Shown here: one piece after another, positions 61,858 through 64,000 of the stretch | How the letters are laid out: every line of letters starts with the position of its first letter | Numbering within the stretch: the first letter of the stretch is position 1 | Source of the DNA: Pseudomonas fluorescens | GTDB taxonomy: Bacteria > Pseudomonadota > Gammaproteobacteria > Pseudomonadales > Pseudomonadaceae | Assembly: GCF_018614655.1 (NCBI RefSeq) | Contig: NZ_JAGGOG010000006.1 | Coordinates: 153,653-217,652, forward strand | Length of the DNA: 64,000 nt | Direction: 5' to 3' | Translations under genes and position numbers: made by a program | The notes under the pieces: model-generated | Told to the model about the DNA's origin: nothing | What the model saw: only the letters and a program-made list of their open reading frames with translations | The model's database searches: none

Positions 61858-63872
61858 GCGTCAAGATCTCCCCACTGATAACGCTTTATGTTTCCTGCGT
61901 CGAATACTTTCCCGCCAGCATTATTGATAACTTGACGAGCATAACCGGCCCCCAGAGAGCTGTTGATTTCGAACGTGCCATCAAAGAACAACTTCCAGCC
62001 AGAAGTTCCAGCCACATAGTTATTCGACTGGATGTAGTTACCGATCTTGGCGTTGGTGATCGTGCCATCCTGAATAAAGGCGGACCGAATGAAGGTCTGC
62101 CCATCCTGCACAGCGAACGGCACCGTCCCAGCCTGGCCGATGGCGAACCTGTCGGCGTCGATGATGAACTGGCTTTGCAAGCCGCCCGGGCCGTTCTCCA
62201 ATCCCAGGCCAATACCGGCGTACTTGTAGAGCCCGGTGGCGGTTTCGTATTGCATCCGCACCGACCAGTTGGCCGTGACCTTGCCGTCGACCGTCTGGAT
62301 AGCCGTGGTGTTGGTCTGAATAGCCAACGTGTTGCCGCCGACAGTGTTCTTGACTGTTTCGATGCTTGACGAAAGTGCACCCTGGCCATTGATGCGGGCT
62401 GTTTGCTCGTTGACGATCGCCGCCGCGTTACTGGCCACCTTCACCTCAACGGTATCGGTACGCTGCCCCTGGACCAGATCCCCCTCAATGATCGCCGACT
62501 GGGTAGACCAGACCCCGACACTGCTTGTCTCGGCGCCAATCCAGCCTGTTTCATTGCCGACCATCTCCGGATTGACCTTCAGGTAAATACCGTCCACCCG
62601 TTCTGCCGTGGTGGTGACCTTGCCATCGAGCGTTGTGACCGTGGCATTGAGCGTACTCAAACCGGTGGCCGTGGCATTCACACCGCTGACAGGATCGTTC
62701 ACCGTGGCTTTGACAGCGTTCAACTGCTGGGCCTGGGCGGTGATGTCGTTGCCCTGCTGGGTGATCGACGCCGAGTTCTGCTGAACCTGGGTGGCCAAGG
62801 CGTTGACGGTCTGGGCCACGGTTCCGATGTCCAGCCAGTACGCAGCGTTTGGCGGTGCACTTCCAGCCGGTACCGGGCCGATTGCCTGATACAGATGCTG
62901 ACCCAGTCGGACGATCTCGTTGACGGCGTAGGCCTTTGCAGGATCGTACTCAAGCGCGTCGACGATCTGATCAATCAACCCTTCCAGCTCGTCCTTGGCC
63001 GCTTCGATGCGACCGTTGACCGAGCCCGGGCCGGTGCCATCGATAAGGTCGATGCGGTCCTTCAGATGCTGCCCCAGGGCAGTCTCGTCGATTTGCCCCT
63101 TGATCTGCTCGAGGATCGGCCCCGCGTCCGAACTGGCCTGCCCCATAACGCCATTCACGATCGGATAGAACGGCCCAACGTTCCCGGTACGATCCACCAG
63201 GCGCGCCCAGAAGAACAGTGTTGCACCGGCCAGCAGCTGCTGCATCCGATAGTCAGCCTGCGGGTATGCCAGGTCGGCCAGTTTGGTAGCTGCGCCAAGA
63301 TCATTCGCAGGCCCGTACCAGAGTTCCGTCCGCTGAGTGTCCTCAGCGCCAGCAGGGAAACCCCACTTGATGCCAATTCCGAAAAGCTCGCTGGTGGTGG
63401 TCAGGAACGACACAGCCGGCGGAAGGCCGGTTTTGCCTTCGAGGTTGGTCAGGTTGGAGCTTTTCCAGATCGACGATATTTCGAACGCGCTCACAGAGCG
63501 TACACGGGCCATGTAGGCGCCCGAGTAAATCCCCGTGATGTCCACGCTGGTCGAGCCCGTGCGCTGCACCTTGATCCAGTTGCCGCTGTCCTTGCGCCAC
63601 TCCACGTCATAGGCGACAGCACCGTTCACAGCGGGCCACGAAATGTTCATGGTGCTGATGGCGATGCCCTGGTTCACGGCGTAACTCGACGTCAGCGTGA
63701 CGCTGGCCGGCGGCGGAACGATGGTGATCGGGATAACGCTGATTGGGCGCTCTTCAAGACGGGCACCGGTATCGATGTGCGCGAACTTGCTCGGGTCGTA
63801 CTGCACGGCCGAGATCTCGAACACGCCGGGTTCTGGCCGGGCGACGCTGGTGACGCGATAGAGCGGAATGGC
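61854..63872 (-). pseudogene. Tail-tip protein J, C-terminal part, cut by an IS
   Basis: The frame covers the C-terminal 670 or so residues of a lambda-J-type host-specificity protein: fibronectin-like repeats near VTLTSSYAVNQGIAIS and VRSVSAFEISSIWKSS, then a central helical section with NALATQVQQNSASITQQG and KVTTTAERVDGIYLKVNPEM. It ends at the usual IGNYIQSNNYVAG and SLGAGYARQVINNAGGKVFD. At 63873-63874 a TA dinucleotide marks insertion of an IS630-type element, which removes the N-terminal half from this frame (IPLYRVTSVARPEPG is the last J sequence). Confidence 0.85.
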
Positions 63873-63874
63873 TA

Positions 63875-64000
63875 GTGTCCTGAGCGGTTAATCCATTAAT
63901 TTATTTTTGGTCGCACTCAGCTTTGCTTTATGCACCGAACTGATGATGGACTCAGCTGTTTTGTTCCATTTGAACGGTTTGGCTGAATGCTCGTTATGAG
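63875..64000 (-). mobile_element. IS630-type element, right-hand end of transposase
   Basis: The sequence after the TA target (from GTGTCCTGAGCGG) is not phage. On the minus strand a frame reads NEHSAKPFKWNKTAESIISS, then VHKAKLSATKNKLMD and a stop at 63888. The PFKWNKTA segment is typical of IS630-family transposase C-termini. IS630 elements insert at TA, which is present at the joint. The rest of the element lies beyond the window. Confidence 0.78.

Overview
The window reads as chromosome of a fluorescent Pseudomonas (P. fluorescens / synxantha / chlororaphis type). The grounds are Pseudomonas-type REP/REPIN repeats, a seven-gene phenazine operon with its own phzI/phzR, HSI-II-type type VI secretion (T6SS) genes, and a lambda-like tail plus lysis cassette. 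All assignments come from reading the sequence; no database search was run.

Layout. 1-4.6 kb: the end of an SDR gene, a diiron-type hydrolase, a membrane EIIC-EAL fusion (c-di-GMP phosphodiesterase) and two small proteins. 4.6-9.7 kb: the intact promoter-distal end of a T6SS operon (kinase, PP2C phosphatase, TssM) on the minus strand. 9.7-13.1 kb: a mosaic in which pieces of tssL, tssF, tssK, a GAF-type regulator, a polyamine-binding-protein gene and an aminotransferase gene are joined in the wrong order and orientation. tssL lies in three separated, in-frame pieces that add up to a full-length gene of about 288 codons. 13.1-20.3 kb: a catabolic operon (enoyl-CoA hydratase, acyl-CoA dehydrogenase, ADP-forming acyl-CoA synthetase, AruI-like decarboxylase) ending in a peptide-binding-protein gene cut by the same rearrangement. 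20.4-27.2 kb: a TetR regulator, class II aldolase, Old-Yellow-Enzyme-type reductase with a cupin regulator, RNase T2, a sugar-type dehydrogenase, NUDIX and GNAT genes.

27.2-35.4 kb: the phenazine locus. phzI and phzABCDEFG each carry an identical 16-bp phz box, in opposite orientation, about 31-33 bp ahead of a TATAAA -10 element. PhzR lies between them on the other strand, closing an N-acyl-homoserine-lactone feedback loop. The operon should make phenazine-1-carboxylate; no tailoring gene follows. A five-copy tandem REPIN array sits directly downstream.

36-52.5 kb: mixed housekeeping genes (Gdx/SugE-like exporter, AhpD-like protein, azoreductase, MocR regulator, LOG protein, secreted nuclease, TonB receptor, SQR-like flavoprotein with DUF1641, SDR with LysR). 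Among them is a cytosolic 167-residue protein that is about 40% methionine and 9% cysteine, on a good ribosome binding site.

52.6-64 kb: a phage-associated accessory region. It holds an AT-rich islet with a broken DUF4406-like gene, two imperfect direct repeats each with a 3' tRNA-Ser-like sequence and a terminator, an orphan two-domain fimbrial adhesin between the repeats, a C-terminal umuC/rulB remnant, DUF417 and cytochrome P460 genes, and a minus-strand tail-fibre / endolysin / Rz-Rz1 cassette. The tail-tip protein J gene is cut by an IS630-type element at the right edge.
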